DNA of 64,000 nucleotides from Phellopilus nigrolimitatus (lineage: Eukaryota; Basidiomycota; Agaricomycetes; Hymenochaetales; Hymenochaetaceae): NCBI GenBank assembly GCA_021029095.1, contig JAJOHG010000113.1, forward strand, positions 23,006-87,005, given 5' to 3'. A program made the translations under genes and the position numbers. This document shows positions 11,527 to 22,449 of this stretch, piece after piece. Within the stretch, counting starts at the first letter, position 1, and every line of letters starts with the position of its first letter. Under the pieces are notes generated by a model that saw only the letters and a program-made list of their open reading frames with translations, was not told the origin of the DNA and did no database searches.

Positions 11527-12344
11527 ATGGATCCGTCGGCGCTCCCATCTGAGGCGCATATAAAGGGACTGGAATACCACGCGTCGAGGACGCTCGCAAG
11601 AGTGAGTCTCGCATCTGTCGCTGTCGCTGCTCGTTACTGACTAGTATGCAGGTGCATGACTTGAAAGCCACAGGGCCGCGGGAGCAAATCCGAGAGCGGT
11701 TGCTCCAATGGCGTGCGGAGTTCGGGTATGTTCTGGTTTTCCGTCTCGTGCTTATATATCGTATGTTGACGCCATTTTTATGTCCGCCGTAGCCTCAAGG
11801 ACAGCGTGGACGCCCATGTCCAAGGCTCCGACTCCAGTTCCAGGTCGGGGGGCTCCAAGGAGAATGTCGGAGGTATGCCCCAAGAACCCACCGCGCGGAA
11901 GCGCAAGGCTGAGGAATTGGCCACAGATAGTGAGTCTCTTCATCAGCGTCCATAATACACCTGCATTTCTGACATGTCAATTTTCTGCGAGAAGACGTAC
12001 CAGCGGAACGTCAAAGGAAGAGGATCTTAGTCGACTCCGTTGTCATCAACACCGATGTGCTCCCGTCACCTTCGCCATCCCAGCCGGCGCAGCCACTTCC
12101 AACACTGCTGTCATCCTTGCCGGAGACGCCGCTGCCGTCATCGCCAATACTTTCACCGCTATTTCCGCTGCAGTGTCCTGGCATACCACAGCACCCACTA
12201 CAGACGTGGGACACCATGTTCTTCATTCAGGATCCAGATGGATGTCTGGGGATTGTCAGGCCCGTTTCTGACTGGCAGAAGGGCCAGCGAACGAGTCGTC
12301 CGAGACGAAAGACAACTGATTACTCGAGACGATACCGACACTGA
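11527..12344 (+). CDS. SAP-like nuclear protein, family member 2 (cassette A)
   Basis: Exon 1 starts MDPSALPSEAHIKGLEYHAS and ends RTLAR at a GTGAGT donor. Exon 2 (from 11652) reads VHDLKATGPREQIRERLLQW, completing a SAP-like helix-turn-helix. Exon 3 (from about 11792) has a Ser/Gly-rich run and ARKRKAEELATD, a nuclear-signal-like stretch, and ends at GTGAGT. Exon 4 begins VPAERQRKRILVDS and is Pro/Ser-rich (LPTLLSSLPETPLPSS), ending with a block near MFFIQDPDGCLG and VRPVSDW. Compared with the copy at 31513-32355, one base is missing after the VRPVSDWQKG block, so the last 20 or so residues are in another frame. The gene converges with the minus-strand partner at 12551-13246. Length about 210 residues. 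Role inferred: DNA or chromatin binding. Confidence 0.7.
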
Positions 12345-12550
12345 ATAGTGCCAGTGGCCGCTATAAGCCATGAGGTTATTGTTATATCTCCGTCTCGGTC
12401 TCCATCGCTCATTCCGAGCCATTCTAACAGCAGTTAAGAGATGGGTGGTGGGCGATAAAAAGCAGTGTTTTGTATATATATATTGTCATGTTGGTTCTTG
12501 TGCAAGAATGATCTAAGCAGCAGCGCTCGTTAAAATCAGATTGTGGCGAT

Positions 12551-13246
12551 TCATGAGCATGGCCGGAGACAGATTAGCCACTCCATGAGCACTCGCACTA
12601 TCATTTGAACGGCACAACACTCAAACCAGTCACCGAGTACCCAATGACTGTGTCGGTTGCCCTCGCCCACCACTCGCATGCGGCAAGGTGGCCTCGCCCG
12701 AGAGAAGCAGCATAACGTCATCGTGCCATTCCACAAAGATAATTGCTTTCGGAATAGCACAGAGCACCCGCTGTCAATACCCTTTGGACACCCAGGTAGC
12801 TTTCCCTTCAGCTTGCGACTCAAACAGTATCCGCCTTTTCAACAAACAAAGAGATGACAATGAACTCTAGCTGAGGGCTTACCTGCGCCAAATACAAGAA
12901 TACGCGGGCACAACTTGGAGGAATTAGCCGACACGGAAGGAGTTAAGTGGACTGAGATGACTCGGAGGATGGCGGGGACGAATGAATGATAAAGGCCTTT
13001 TATGGAGGGTGAAGTTGAGCCTACAAGGAGATTGAAGAGGGCTGCAAAGGAGTCGATTAACTGAGCCTTCGTTGTATCGATCTCTATAGAATCCGTCGAC
13101 ACGCGTTTGATCGACGAAGGCGTTTTACAGTGTTCATGGTTGCGGACAGCTTGGCAACGAGCAGTATGAGTCGGATGCTGGATGCACGTTAGGTATTCTG
13201 GCCATGCGTTATGCAGAAAAAGACAATTTAGTAGCAGGAAGAACAT
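12551..13246 (-). CDS. Cassette partner gene, copy A
   Basis: Exon 1 starts at 13246 with MFFLLLNCLFLHNAWPEYL, which may be a signal or membrane stretch. It continues to the conserved block TKAQLIDSFAALFNLLVGST and PSIKGLYHS, then PRILVFGAG at a GTAAGC donor near 12891. Exon 2, from about 12842, is open for about 97 codons (GYCLSRKLKGKLPG to a stop at 12551), is Cys-rich, and includes FSRARPPCRMRVVGEG. The same frame is cut by a stop and a one-base shift in copy B (30700-31298). It is convergent with the SAP-like gene at 11527-12344, and the pair is duplicated as a unit. No family is recognised. Function is unknown. Either copy could be decayed. Confidence 0.45.
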
Positions 13247-13784
13247 CAGGAAAAGCCTACGCTGTCAAATCGCGCCAAATCGCGCCAAATCGCGCCAAAT
13301 CCTTCAAACCCCTTCAAATCCGCATGAATGGGCATGGCAGCGGGCTAGACAATGGCGCACACCGGTACGGCATAGAGCGCGCAACAACGAACTGCAGAGC
13401 AAGCATGGCATCACGAACCCGCCATCGCTGGAGCGCCGGCTCAAGAGGCAGCGCTCACACGACGTGAACGTGAAGCCGCTTGGCGAGGGCGAGGGCGGCG
13501 TGGACGACCAAAACGCGCAGCGTTCGCGGATGGACGTCGACATGCAGACTGACATGCAGATTGACCCGCAGGTACTGGATGATGACCATGATAAGTTTAG
13601 CGTTATCGGGTCTACGTCTTCGTACCGCTTCGCAACATTCGTGTTGAAGTCTGGCGACTCGATGAAAAGCACGAAGGATTCGTGCTCCACTGGAATTGAA
13701 GACGAATTTGCATTGGGCAGCTTTTTGACGAACAAGATTAACAAGGTTGACATGACCAATATGAAAGGAGACGCGCCATTATAG
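13182..13784 (+). CDS. Hypothetical protein with basic cluster and acidic tail
   Basis: Open for 200 codons. The first 65 or so overlap the 5' end of the minus-strand partner gene and a triple 10-base repeat, so the true start may be an internal ATG. From about 13390 the frame is GC-rich at third positions and reads protein-like: a basic cluster (RRLKRQRSHDVNVKPLG), an acidic Met/Asp stretch (MDVDMQTDMQIDPQ), then a mixed C-terminus ending KVDMTNMKGDAPL. A nuclear disordered protein or the surviving exon of a larger gene would fit. No homologue is recognised. Confidence 0.4.
   Translation: MHVRYSGHALCRKRQFSSRKNIRKSLRCQIAPNRAKSRQILQTPSNPHEWAWQRARQWRTPVRHRARNNELQSKHGITNPPSLERRLKRQRSHDVNVKPLGEGEGGVDDQNAQRSRMDVDMQTDMQIDPQVLDDDHDKFSVIGSTSSYRFATFVLKSGDSMKSTKDSCSTGIEDEFALGSFLTNKINKVDMTNMKGDAPL
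13271..13300 (+). repeat. Three tandem copies of CGCGCCAAAT
   Basis: Exact 10-base unit three times in a row. CGCGCCAAA resembles an E2F/MBF-type site, but it lies inside an open frame, so no regulatory role is claimed. Confidence 0.7.
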
Positions 13785-14197
13785 TACGCACAAGGCAAGA
13801 TACGTCAACAAAGACGGCTCCGATTCATTCATCTTGAGGAAAATGACCAATAAACACTCTCAGGACGCCAACTCCATCTAAAAAGGGCTGAACCCATTTT
13901 TTCCGCGATCGGGAGGGCGGCTGAGAGAGCTCGATGGCTTTCAGTATTTTACTTCGTCAGCTCCTGAGTGGCCGTGCTACGTCAAGTTAACTTCGATCCA
14001 GAAATCTGTATTTTTATTTCAAGCACGAAGACGATAACAAGGACAGAGCATGTTATAAATTTAAGCGAACTAAGAATCGTAGTATCGAATGAATCTGATT
14101 CCAAAAAGAGCGAACTAGTACAAAACATGATAAGCACGAAAAGACCCATGGATCCTACAATAGAGGAGTATGTATAAGGCCATAGCCTATCGATACG

Positions 14198-15723
14198 TTA
14201 ATGATTGCCACCAGGTCGAAGGAGGAACACTGCGCGAATCCGATCCATTACACGGTGAGGACCTTGTATCACTGCGATCGCGGTAGCTGTAAACGGGATG
14301 AGAGTCGCAGCGAGAACATACGGTTTCGCTGTGCAGACGACAACGAAATGAGCTTCCATTCTTAGGAGGGACGGCCTGAAAACGACTTACAAAGCAATTT
14401 CTTCGTTAAGTAGGAGATTTCTCTCATTACCGTGTAGATCTCCCTAGCCAGACGCCATGTAGCCCGCTCCTCGCGAGGTCGAAGGCGCCAGCGCGCGGAA
14501 ACACCATTTACTCGTCCTTCGATGCGCTCGAATTGAATAAGTGCTTCTTCAGCTAGCAATCGCTTCGTTGGATCTTCCCGAGTCATAGCGTCAACGAGGG
14601 GTCTCATAAATTCAGCATTTGTGTATTTCTGAGGAGACAAGTTTATCATAAGCAAGTCGCAAAGCCGAGCGAGTTACGTTACATACGTCGAGAAAGGACT
14701 TCCTATATTGATTGCCCAGTGTGAAAACATCGACAGGGAATGGGTCATGGAACTCTAGATGTCCATCCAGCTCTGGAACATCTCTGTCGAGTCCGTCGAT
14801 CCCATGGACAAGGTGAGGCTCGTTCGGGTCTTCAAAAATTGCCGAAATGCCGAAGTCCGCAAAATAGTACCTAACGCTAGGGACATCGCTGCGATACTTG
14901 TAATCCGCTATATTCGAGGCATCAGGCAGTAGGAATTGCCAAGATGGATTGGGGTGAAAACCATGAGGGTACAGCGCATTCCCATCCATAAGGATGTTGT
15001 AATCAGATAGATCACTAAAGCCAGGACGAAATTTCTTCAAATTCAGATGTTGCTCAAATAGATGCAGCTTACCGATGAGCTACACCGCGCCTATGTATGT
15101 ACACCAATCCCTGAAAGGTGAATCAATCAGTAAAATTATGCATGTCAATATGTAACCTGCGCTCACTTCCAAGGTTTGCCGAGCAAAATCCAACAGTTCG
15201 GTCACGGAGTAGAATTCAGGACTATCAAAACTACGAAGCAGCGGCATGACAATATACTCCTGTTCGTTATCCGAGTTGTCTATGAGATGATCGATGATCG
15301 GAACACAGTGGTTCATAGGATCACTGAAAGATTCGGAGGTAGAGAACATCATCGCAATGCGGGCCTCTCTGCTGGAGACTTTCTTGATAGCCACTTGTAC
15401 ACCGTCACTTAACCGCGTCGCATCCGTGAGCACCCTCTCCTTTGTGAATATTAGGTGAAGGAAAAGTTATGATGAAGGCAGGGTCTTACCTTATTGTCGA
15501 GAACGTCTTCACACTCATAAACAGCCTTACCATTACTGTACCAAGACGGTGTCCATCCCGGCCTGAGTCTAGGACGAAGACGGTATTCTTTCAACTCCAA
15601 AAATGCCGAACGATCTCTCCACCAGGCTTCATGGGTCTGTAGGTCTAGAGGAAATTGAGGCGTATGCTTGTTCGACTTTGATGCGTGCGGGCCTGGAGAC
15701 GTGGGCGTCCGAGGCTCAGACAT
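14198..15723 (-). CDS. Protein kinase with C-terminal membrane anchor
   Basis: Agaricomycete-type kinase. Exon 1 is 15723-15490 (MSEPRTPTSPGPHASKSNK, then PGWTPSWYSNGKAVYECED). Later exons give DGVQVAIKKVSSREARIAMM (lysine), EYIVMPLLRSFD, GLVYIHRRGVAHR joined to DLSDYNILMDGNALYPHGF (HRD loop and Asn), VRYYFADFGISAIFED (DFG), VPELDGHLEFHDPFPVDVF and MRPLVDAMTREDPTKRLLAE. This order and spacing match the family closely and all catalytic residues are present. After an intron near 14388-14345 a last exon reads KPYVLAATLIPFTATAIAVI and ends GPHRVMDRIRAVFLLRPGG, a single hydrophobic helix with a basic tail, so the enzyme is probably tail-anchored. The stop is at 14198-14200. Target is unknown. Confidence 0.85.
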
Positions 15724-16129
15724 GAAAGGAATGACCTGAGTGCATGAGGGAAGAAAGTGATGAGAATGATGGTTGGGACAGGCAACACGGGCGACGAGTC
15801 ACAGTTACGTATCTAAGAAGACAAGGTCGGTCAAGGTCGATCAAAGCCGGTGTTACCACGTGTACCCATAGGGACCTATGCGCGTGATCACCGTTAACAA
15901 AAACTCTGAAAGCAGGTTAGACAATACAAAAGCAAATTAGACAATACACGTACTGCTTCGAGGATGAAACATTATCAAAATTTGAATTGCGTCTACATGT
16001 GTTTTGAGAAGTCACTGAAAACTACAAGATTGTATTCACCGTTACTCAACGGCATTTTTGCTGAATAAAGATCTCCTTGGCAAGCGCACCCAGCTACTGA
16101 TGTTCCCATTCTCAGAAGATGAATTCAGG

Positions 16130-16280
16130 AGGTATCCCTATTGTGTGCTAAACTGGCGTTATCTCCTATAAATGCAGAAGGGTGGTCTCCCGAGGCGCGC
16201 CTACTGATTTCTTCTTTATTGTCGGCCTCTGAGTTTCCTCAGTGCCTTGGGTCTTAGTTGCGCGGGTCAAATGCCATGGT
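16130..16280 (-). pseudogene. Fragment of a SAP-like family gene (first exon)
   Basis: Resembles 10365-10490, exon 1 of family member 1. Shared stretches include TTTATTGTCGGCCTCTGAG / TTCTATTGTTGACATCTGAG and the exact GCGCGGGTCAA. The frame is not continued by the next exon, so this is a remnant. The + strand from 16310 to 17150 has several protein-like stretches (WNLNERHPSSSYSAG; SDISHELLRKLGSF is not exact) but no consistent gene can be built. Confidence 0.45.
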
Positions 16281-17329
16281 CGCCCTCCTCCGAGAGTGGA
16301 ACTTGAACGAGAGGCATCCCTCAAGCTCGTACTCAGCCGGCGCATCCCCGTCCACTTCGCTCTTAACCCACTCGCACGACGTCTCGCAAGTAAACCTTGC
16401 TTTTTGTGTATCCCTCAGAGCTCGGTTCGCCCCCTTCCCTTTTTCCGGTCCCTACCTGAGCGACTCGGATGGGACGTGAAGCATGAGGCTGCTCCGAAAG
16501 AAGGGTTGGATTTCCAACAAGAATTATCTGCATGTATGCATTCATATCGCTTTCTGCAGAGGATGGGCACGCACGGGGATTGCGGATGGACGGAAGAGAA
16601 GCCGCAGAACGGCGATGCAGGGGCGTAAATCCGCTCGTGGCCGCGTAGAATATCCCTGTGCGGAGGTTAGTGCAGGTTCACGTATGTACGCACAAGTACG
16701 TGTCAAACGCCTCTCGCGGATCACCCTGACCCTCTTGGCTCTGCTCTATTTTCAGTCTACTGGCTCTGACGCGTTTTGTTTGAGCACTATCCTCGAAGAG
16801 GCGCCGATGCCGCCTCCCTCATCTGACTCAGACGTGGAGGATTCTAGCTGGCAGAATCTCAGTTGCAGTCTTAGCTAGCATAGCCCAAGCCGACTAAGCG
16901 CTCGAAAGGTGACGAAGAGTGCTCGGTCCGCCGACATATCGCACGAGCTTCTCCGAAAGTTGGGTTCATTTCCAGTTCCAGCCTCGTTCGTAAACCAAGT
17001 CCAGACTCGATATTTTGATTCAGTGTTTTCAGGACGATCCATCCGACAATGCCTCGTCGTTGACCATCGAGCAAACACGAGGGTGTCGGACGATTTCGCA
17101 GAACTGCAGCTTCTTATCGTGCCAGTGTCCCGGCTCGGTGTGAGGTATGCCTAATTTCCTCGTAATGTTCCAGCCATTTCACGTGTGAATAGGCCGAAGT
17201 CTGTTTAGCATAGTTTTCGCAGGGATAATCAGACAATATCTTTTTCCTCATCAGAATAGAAAAAGCAAAGGCGACGTAACACTGTTGATAAGCTTGAAAC
17301 TCTTGCGTTGCAAAATACTTAGGCGGCAC

Positions 17330-18200
17330 TTGAGAGGCGCAACAGAATGGTGGTCCTTGAGGTACATCATAATAAGCCGTAGGAAAAGAAAAGGGACTTA
17401 CCGACAGGAGTCTATTCACTGTCAAGTCCTCTGATTTGTATTCCCTCAGTGGTTCCGTGTCTGTATCCGAATGCTCTGTAACACATCCGTATAAGTGTTG
17501 TTGTTGTCGCTGTCGTCGTAGACGAGCTTGATGATGACGTTCAGCTAGTTTCCATTTTTTGCAACGAGCGACGGCCTAAGAGCCTGGAGAATGAATTCCA
17601 AAGCTGATCCAGCAGAGCAAGTTCATACAACGATGCGAAGTAGTCGTCGAAAGTTGGTGGGCGCAACACCGAAATCGTCCGAGCACCCGAGATAAATACA
17701 GGACATCCACACCAGATATCCTCTGCGCCGCAAGTCTTGACGGCGGAAGTTACAGGAAGAGCGCATACACTCGGAAAAAGAGATTGAAAATGAAGTAGCA
17801 CATAAGTGCAGCTCTAGCCGATGCGTACGACGTATAAAACAAGCTGTGAGCGCGAGGGTTTCGTGGCGACACGTGCCACGTTGCCACGTTGCGCCTGAGT
17901 CATTCCTCGTTCTCATTTAAAGACTCAGCTTCATCTTCTTTCGCAACTCCATGATATTCTCAGCACAACTTCAGTGCCAAAGTCGTGGCCGGCGAATACG
18001 TCGAGGCTTCTCTAAGAAGTACATGTTATTGGCAATACCCAATATGAGAATTCGACGGAGAAATAGGACATACTTCTGGTTGGCTGACTCGCAGTGCTTT
18101 GCGATCAGTGATGGCAGAGGGTCCTCGACACTGTAAATCGGTTCAATTGTTTCCGAGTTCTGGTACACAAGTGTACTCGATGCATGCAAAATGTCATGCT
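17330..18200 (-). repeat. R1 dispersed repeat, copy b
   Basis: Matches copy c (29450-30400) along its length: AAAAGAAAAGGGACT with a CACCGACA/TACCGACA block, GTCGCTGTCGTCGTAGACGA, AGTGCAGCTC.AGCCGA, and the TTGGCTGACTCGCAG tail. On the minus strand several copies keep similar peptides (FDDYFASLYELALLDQ here), ending at equivalent stops, and a GTAAGT/GTGAGT donor at 17396-17401. This suggests a decayed gene on the minus strand rather than plain non-coding repeat. Confidence 0.65.
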
Positions 18201-18219
18201 CGTTTGCGCATTTGTACCC

Positions 18220-18657
18220 TTAGTTGTGAGGTAGGCAGTAGTCTGCAGTCATCGGCATCACGAACCGTTCATATATGAGAAGGTCGAGCTGGCTGACGAT
18301 GAGGCGCCGCCGCACAGCGGCACTTTCGTATTCTTCGAAATCATAGTTGGAAATGGCCTCTCCGGCCGTTTCTCGATCTGAGAACAAATTTGCACTCAAA
18401 ACGTGACAGATATGTATAGAGCTTACCTCGATCATGCAACCATGCGATGCGTGCCATGCCTGCCAAATCCACGCATCCTGAGCGAGTGACGATGCTAGCG
18501 AACCGGCACGGCGGCGCCCTCCGTGTCTCCAAATTGCAGCGCCTTTGCAATCGTGTGGTTCATCTCGTGGCCAGCTAACTAGCATAGCCCGTTTACCTAT
18601 TAGACAAGCAAGGAAGTCTGTAAACGAGAACGTACTTACCCTATATCCTGTGCCCAT
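18220..18657 (-). CDS. Hypothetical protein, 145 codons
   Basis: Starts MGTGYRVSTFSFTDFLACLI and ends LDLLIYERFVMPMTADYCL. The last third is convincing as protein (ETAGEAISNYDFEEYESAAV, then RRRLIVSQ). The middle may contain one or two introns: a donor-like GTAAGT lies near 18640. It sits directly beyond R1 copy b in the same sense. No family is recognised and no partner is evident. Confidence 0.35.
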   Translation of the reverse strand: MGTGYRVSTFSFTDFLACLIGKRAMLVSWPRDEPHDCKGAAIWRHGGRRRAGSLASSLAQDAWIWQAWHASHGCMIEVSSIHICHVLSANLFSDRETAGEAISNYDFEEYESAAVRRRLIVSQLDLLIYERFVMPMTADYCLPHN

Positions 18658-18659
18658 GC

Positions 18660-19770
18660 TCGTTACATGGCCTTGTCGAAAAAATCTTTATTTGACCTGC
18701 GAAACCCCCCAATAAACTTGTGCAGTATACTGTGAAACGAAAGCCAGCATACCTCAGGGCGTTCTAAAGCAAACTAACTGCCGTCCCTTGGCTGTTCGCA
18801 GATTCGCAATCTCGTCGACGATGCCGACGTTCGATCACACACACCAACGATCGATGGATTGAAGCCGCTCGAGTATATCAGATTGTCTGCGCAAGCATTT
18901 GGTTCTTACAGGCACGTGAAGGTGAATTTGGCGAAGGAAGGCGAAAAAAGTCGTCGCCATTCATGCATGGTGGTAAGAGACGATCGGCAAGTGCACGGAT
19001 GAGTAATGAATTGCGCGAGCCTGAAGCGGCACGTTAGGGTTGGCTAGGGTTGATGCAGATCCTCAGCCTACGTAGTAAATCATTTTCTTGATATCAAAAC
19101 CCGTAGAGTGGTCATAACTCATCTTTGGCATAGGCAAAACAAATTCCTAACAATTCCAAATTCATTTGCTTTTGACTTGCTACAAGAGATTTGTCAATTG
19201 AGCTTGTGCTACCTACCCCAAAAGTAGACGAATGCAATCCGGCATCTCCCGAGTGTCTTGCTGGTCCCGCCATTGTCGCGAGTCGAAGACCATTGAAGGC
19301 GTTTGTCGGCACACCCCGAAAGCATTGAGGTTGGTGCTTGAAGATAGAGTTGCGTAGAAGATAAAGCTAGTAGGGCTTATATTTTGAATCGGCACACCCC
19401 GAAAGCCTTGAAGCTGGTACTTGAATATAAAGTTGCCTAGAAGATAAAGTATTTATATTTCGAAAAACGAGTCTCCAAGAAGGAACAAGTCTCTAGTCCG
19501 ATTCAGAGAGGAAGCGCTTAACTAATCTAATAAATAGCTACTTACTCGTAACTTCTCGAGCTGAAACTTACCGGAGTATCAGCTGATCATCCGTAAATAC
19601 ATGGTGCTTCTAGTGAATCCGACAAAAACAATTGACATTGAATTTTTGAGGCAGATCCGAGCGTCATTACTGGTAAGTAGCAGCTAGTGTCCAGCGAGCG
19701 AGACTGAATGGATTTACAGACATGCGAGAGGGGAAAGTCCTACGATATGTTGGAAAGCTGTACATGCATG
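18660..19770. other. Stretch without a supported gene
   Basis: About 1.1 kb between the hypothetical frame ending at 18657 and the MFS transporter. Apart from the direct repeat at 19308-19449, nothing coherent is visible. Open frames are short and have no family features. Confidence 0.5.
19308..19449. repeat. Direct tandem repeat, 59 bp units 83 bp apart
   Basis: GGCACACCCCGAAAGCATTG at 19308 and GGCACACCCCGAAAGCCTTG at 19391 start two copies that both end in GTAGAAGATAAAG or CTAGAAGATAAAG. They share about 90 percent by eye. Confidence 0.7.
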
Positions 19771-19773
19771 CAA

Positions 19774-22446
19774 TTATAAGAATGGGCCAGTGATAAATAC
19801 GATTCCACAAGCCAGGCTAAAATACAGCCACGGACCAATCTTGAGCAGCGGCTCGACTTTGCAGTAAGATTCGTATGGGAAAGATGAGGAAGAAATTACT
19901 TGAACGACAATTACTTCCGTCGAGGTACGCTCATGAGATTTTGAATTCGCAGAATTGTCGGCTTGGATCACTTCAGCCTGTGCCTGTCTGGCGGCGGCAG
20001 CAGCGGCGCGCATCCGTGCCACGATGGCGTTGGCTTCGATAGCGTAGTGAGACTTCTTCCGCAATACTTCTCCGTACCGAAGGAAAGTAAAAGGAATGGG
20101 AAGTAGCCCCAGAGACAAGAAGCCAAACAGCGACACTGCATAGGGAAGTCAAAAGGGAAGTCATCATTCTGTGCTTTTCGTCCTAAACTTACCGCCCCAT
20201 TTTGTGCCTAGATGCGAGATGATGGAGTGCGATGCAACCGGAAAGATCGATGCCACTAGCGACCTCCAGAACGTATTGCATGCACTCGCGCTCGATGCGT
20301 AGATCGTATACGTTTGAGAAGAGCTGTCGGTGACGATAGTTTAGCCTCACAAACGAGTATGCGGCGGAGACAGGAAGCTCACTAGGTCAGAAAAGTGTAA
20401 AAAATAATAAGAGTTGAAAAGCCGTATAATGTGCCAGCAAGTGTTGGAACGATCCAGTGCGTTTCACCCCCACTTGACCTATGGACCTCAGTCAGAGGCG
20501 TCCGACTAAGGCATAAAAAATTGAACAGTCTACCATGCGAACCAGAACATCGAAACGGGCATGAGAAGACTATCGAATATTTGAGTTTTAGAAATCTCTG
20601 GAAAGAAAGTACAACTAATTTATATTCACCAAGCGAAAACTGCCAGCTTGAGGGCTGATTCCGGGCTTTCCGGAGCCTGGTTACCTGGTTGAATAAATTT
20701 AGGAACCTGAATCCGAGTAAAGATCCGGACAAGAAATCTGTAAGGCCAGGCAGCGAGCTGGAAGCCGATGACCATGGCAAAAAATGGGAGTCCAGTGAGC
20801 TGAAGAGCAAAGTGATTCTGAAATGGACGATTAGAATTATGAGTAAATAAAATAAAATATATATACCTGCTCAAAGAAGACAACTGGGTATGTCTCAAAT
20901 AAAAAGCTGAGGTGTAGAATCAGCAGCGACAAACACAAATAATCTTGAATGTATTTACTATGCAATGCCATACGCCAAGGAGGTCCAGATCGCGGCACCT
21001 TGAATGATGGGTTCACGCAAAAACATGGCTAACAAGAGGTAAGTAAATGTTCGATTTTACGCTCGTTGCCGTGCCAGCTTACCCGCGGGCCTTCCAATAT
21101 GCGACGCGAAGAACTGTCGATTGGATTCATGCTTGAGTTCATGAGCTGCATATGCATTCAAGTTGCCTTCGCGCCGGAGTTGCTTCGAACGGCCGGCAAG
21201 GACAGTCGGACCGTGCGACTCAGGCAAAAGCCACACAACGGGGAGAAGACATAGCACATAGAAGAAGTAAACGCGTAGCACCCAAATTCTACGCTAGTTT
21301 GAGAAGAAGATCTTAGAAAGAGTAAAACCGACACATACTGTGAAAAAGCGTTCGCGGAGACGAAAAATCCAAGTGGGAGAGCTATGCACGGTCCGGCTGA
21401 GATCGCTGCAGCACTAAGGTTGAATGTTTTGGTCAATGAGAACACAACGATTTATAATGAACGCACTATAGCGCAATGGCTTCATACACAATTAGATGCA
21501 GACTTCAGCGGAGAAGAAAACTGACATACCTTTGGCCTGCCCTTGCATGTCGACAATGTTGAACATGCTGGATTTGTAACATTGTAACGATTTATTGAAA
21601 CGAATTAAAACAAAACCCACTCAGACATAATCCCTCCGCCACTAGCGAATACGGAGCTTGTCAGAAAATACGGAGCAGCCAACATTGAAAAGGACTCACT
21701 TATTGATGGCACATGCCGCAGCGCAGCCGGAAAAAAACCGAACTTGAACAACATATACGAAGTGGCATAAGATTATGCAAAAAAGAAAGAGTGACAGAAG
21801 TCCTCACAGACTATGATCACAGCGATATTATCGACCCATGCATCTATAGCGCACATCACTATGAAATTCGTTTTTAATAGATTTCAGCGACTGAAAACAA
21901 CAATAAGCTTGCCTACAAGCATCGGCCAAGATATCCTATACGGGAGTTGTCTGCCGAACATCTCGCTAAGAGGACCTGTTTCGTTTCGATGTGCGCCTTA
22001 GTCTTGTCACGACGCATAGTGCTGAAGACCTTACCCCCTGAATATACTCTCAACTCGAAGCTCTGTCATAACAAAGTGGATGAAACTCACAAAATAAAGG
22101 ACCGAAAGAAAATCCAAGGACGTAAACAGTCAAACCGGAGCTGGCGGTAACAGCGTTGACACCATAGCGCGCTATTATCTGTAATTCTGCTGCAGCCTAT
22201 GCAAAGAAAATACCCGTCAAGGCGGGCGTCCTCAAATGTTGTACAAAAGCTCACGTAGAATGAGGATCCAAATACCCTGCAGAGAGATTAACATAAGACG
22301 CATGGAAAAGAGAGCTCAAGGACTTACGCAGAGAATGCCAGAAGGCAAATCAGGAGAACGACGAGCTTCTTTTTTCGCGATGTCCAGTTTTTGGAGTCTT
22401 CCGGGTCATTTTTGGAGAACGTCACAATGTCAGAATTGAGAGGCAT
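19774..22446 (-). CDS. MFS transporter, drug:proton antiporter-1 type
   Basis: Starts MPLNSDIVTFSKNDPEDSKN at 22446. The DPEDSKNW block just before the first membrane helix (KKKLVVLLICLLAFSA) is typical of fungal DHA1 polyamine/drug transporters. Joined short exons give YVLGFSFGP, then PLSEMFGRQLPYRISWPML (the loop 2-3 signature), VRFFSGCAAACAI, GGGIMSE and FNIVDMQGQA, an AAISAGPCIALPLGFFVSAN helix, and the long central loop with RRKG-like charged residues (LPESHGPTVLAGRSKQLRRE). The C-terminal half includes LQLTGLPFFAMVIGFQLAAW, GTLYGFSTLIIFYTFLT and SLFGFLSLGLLPIPFTFLRY with a cytosolic Ala/Lys-rich tail. More than ten exons and about 500 residues. Plasma-membrane export of small molecules is expected. 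Substrate is unknown. Confidence 0.85.
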
Positions 22447-22449
22447 TGC

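Larger units (their letters stand above)
10920..13250 (+). repeat. Inverted duplication, copy A (two-gene cassette)
   Basis: About 2.3 kb related in reverse orientation to 30545-32890. It holds, in order, a shortened R1 segment, a shared promoter block, a SAP-like gene and a convergent partner gene. Similarity covers introns, promoter and intergenic DNA as well as coding sequence, so this is a segmental duplication and not just paralogous genes. Confidence 0.75.

Noticed and set aside
13271..13300. Triple CGCGCCAAAT as an MBF/E2F promoter
   Set aside because: It lies inside overlapping open frames and not at a convincing distance from a start codon, so it is kept only as a tandem repeat.
16242..17154. 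A + strand gene in the region after the SAP-like fragment
   Set aside because: Several protein-like pieces exist, but frames conflict and stops intervene, and no start-to-stop chain or family could be built.
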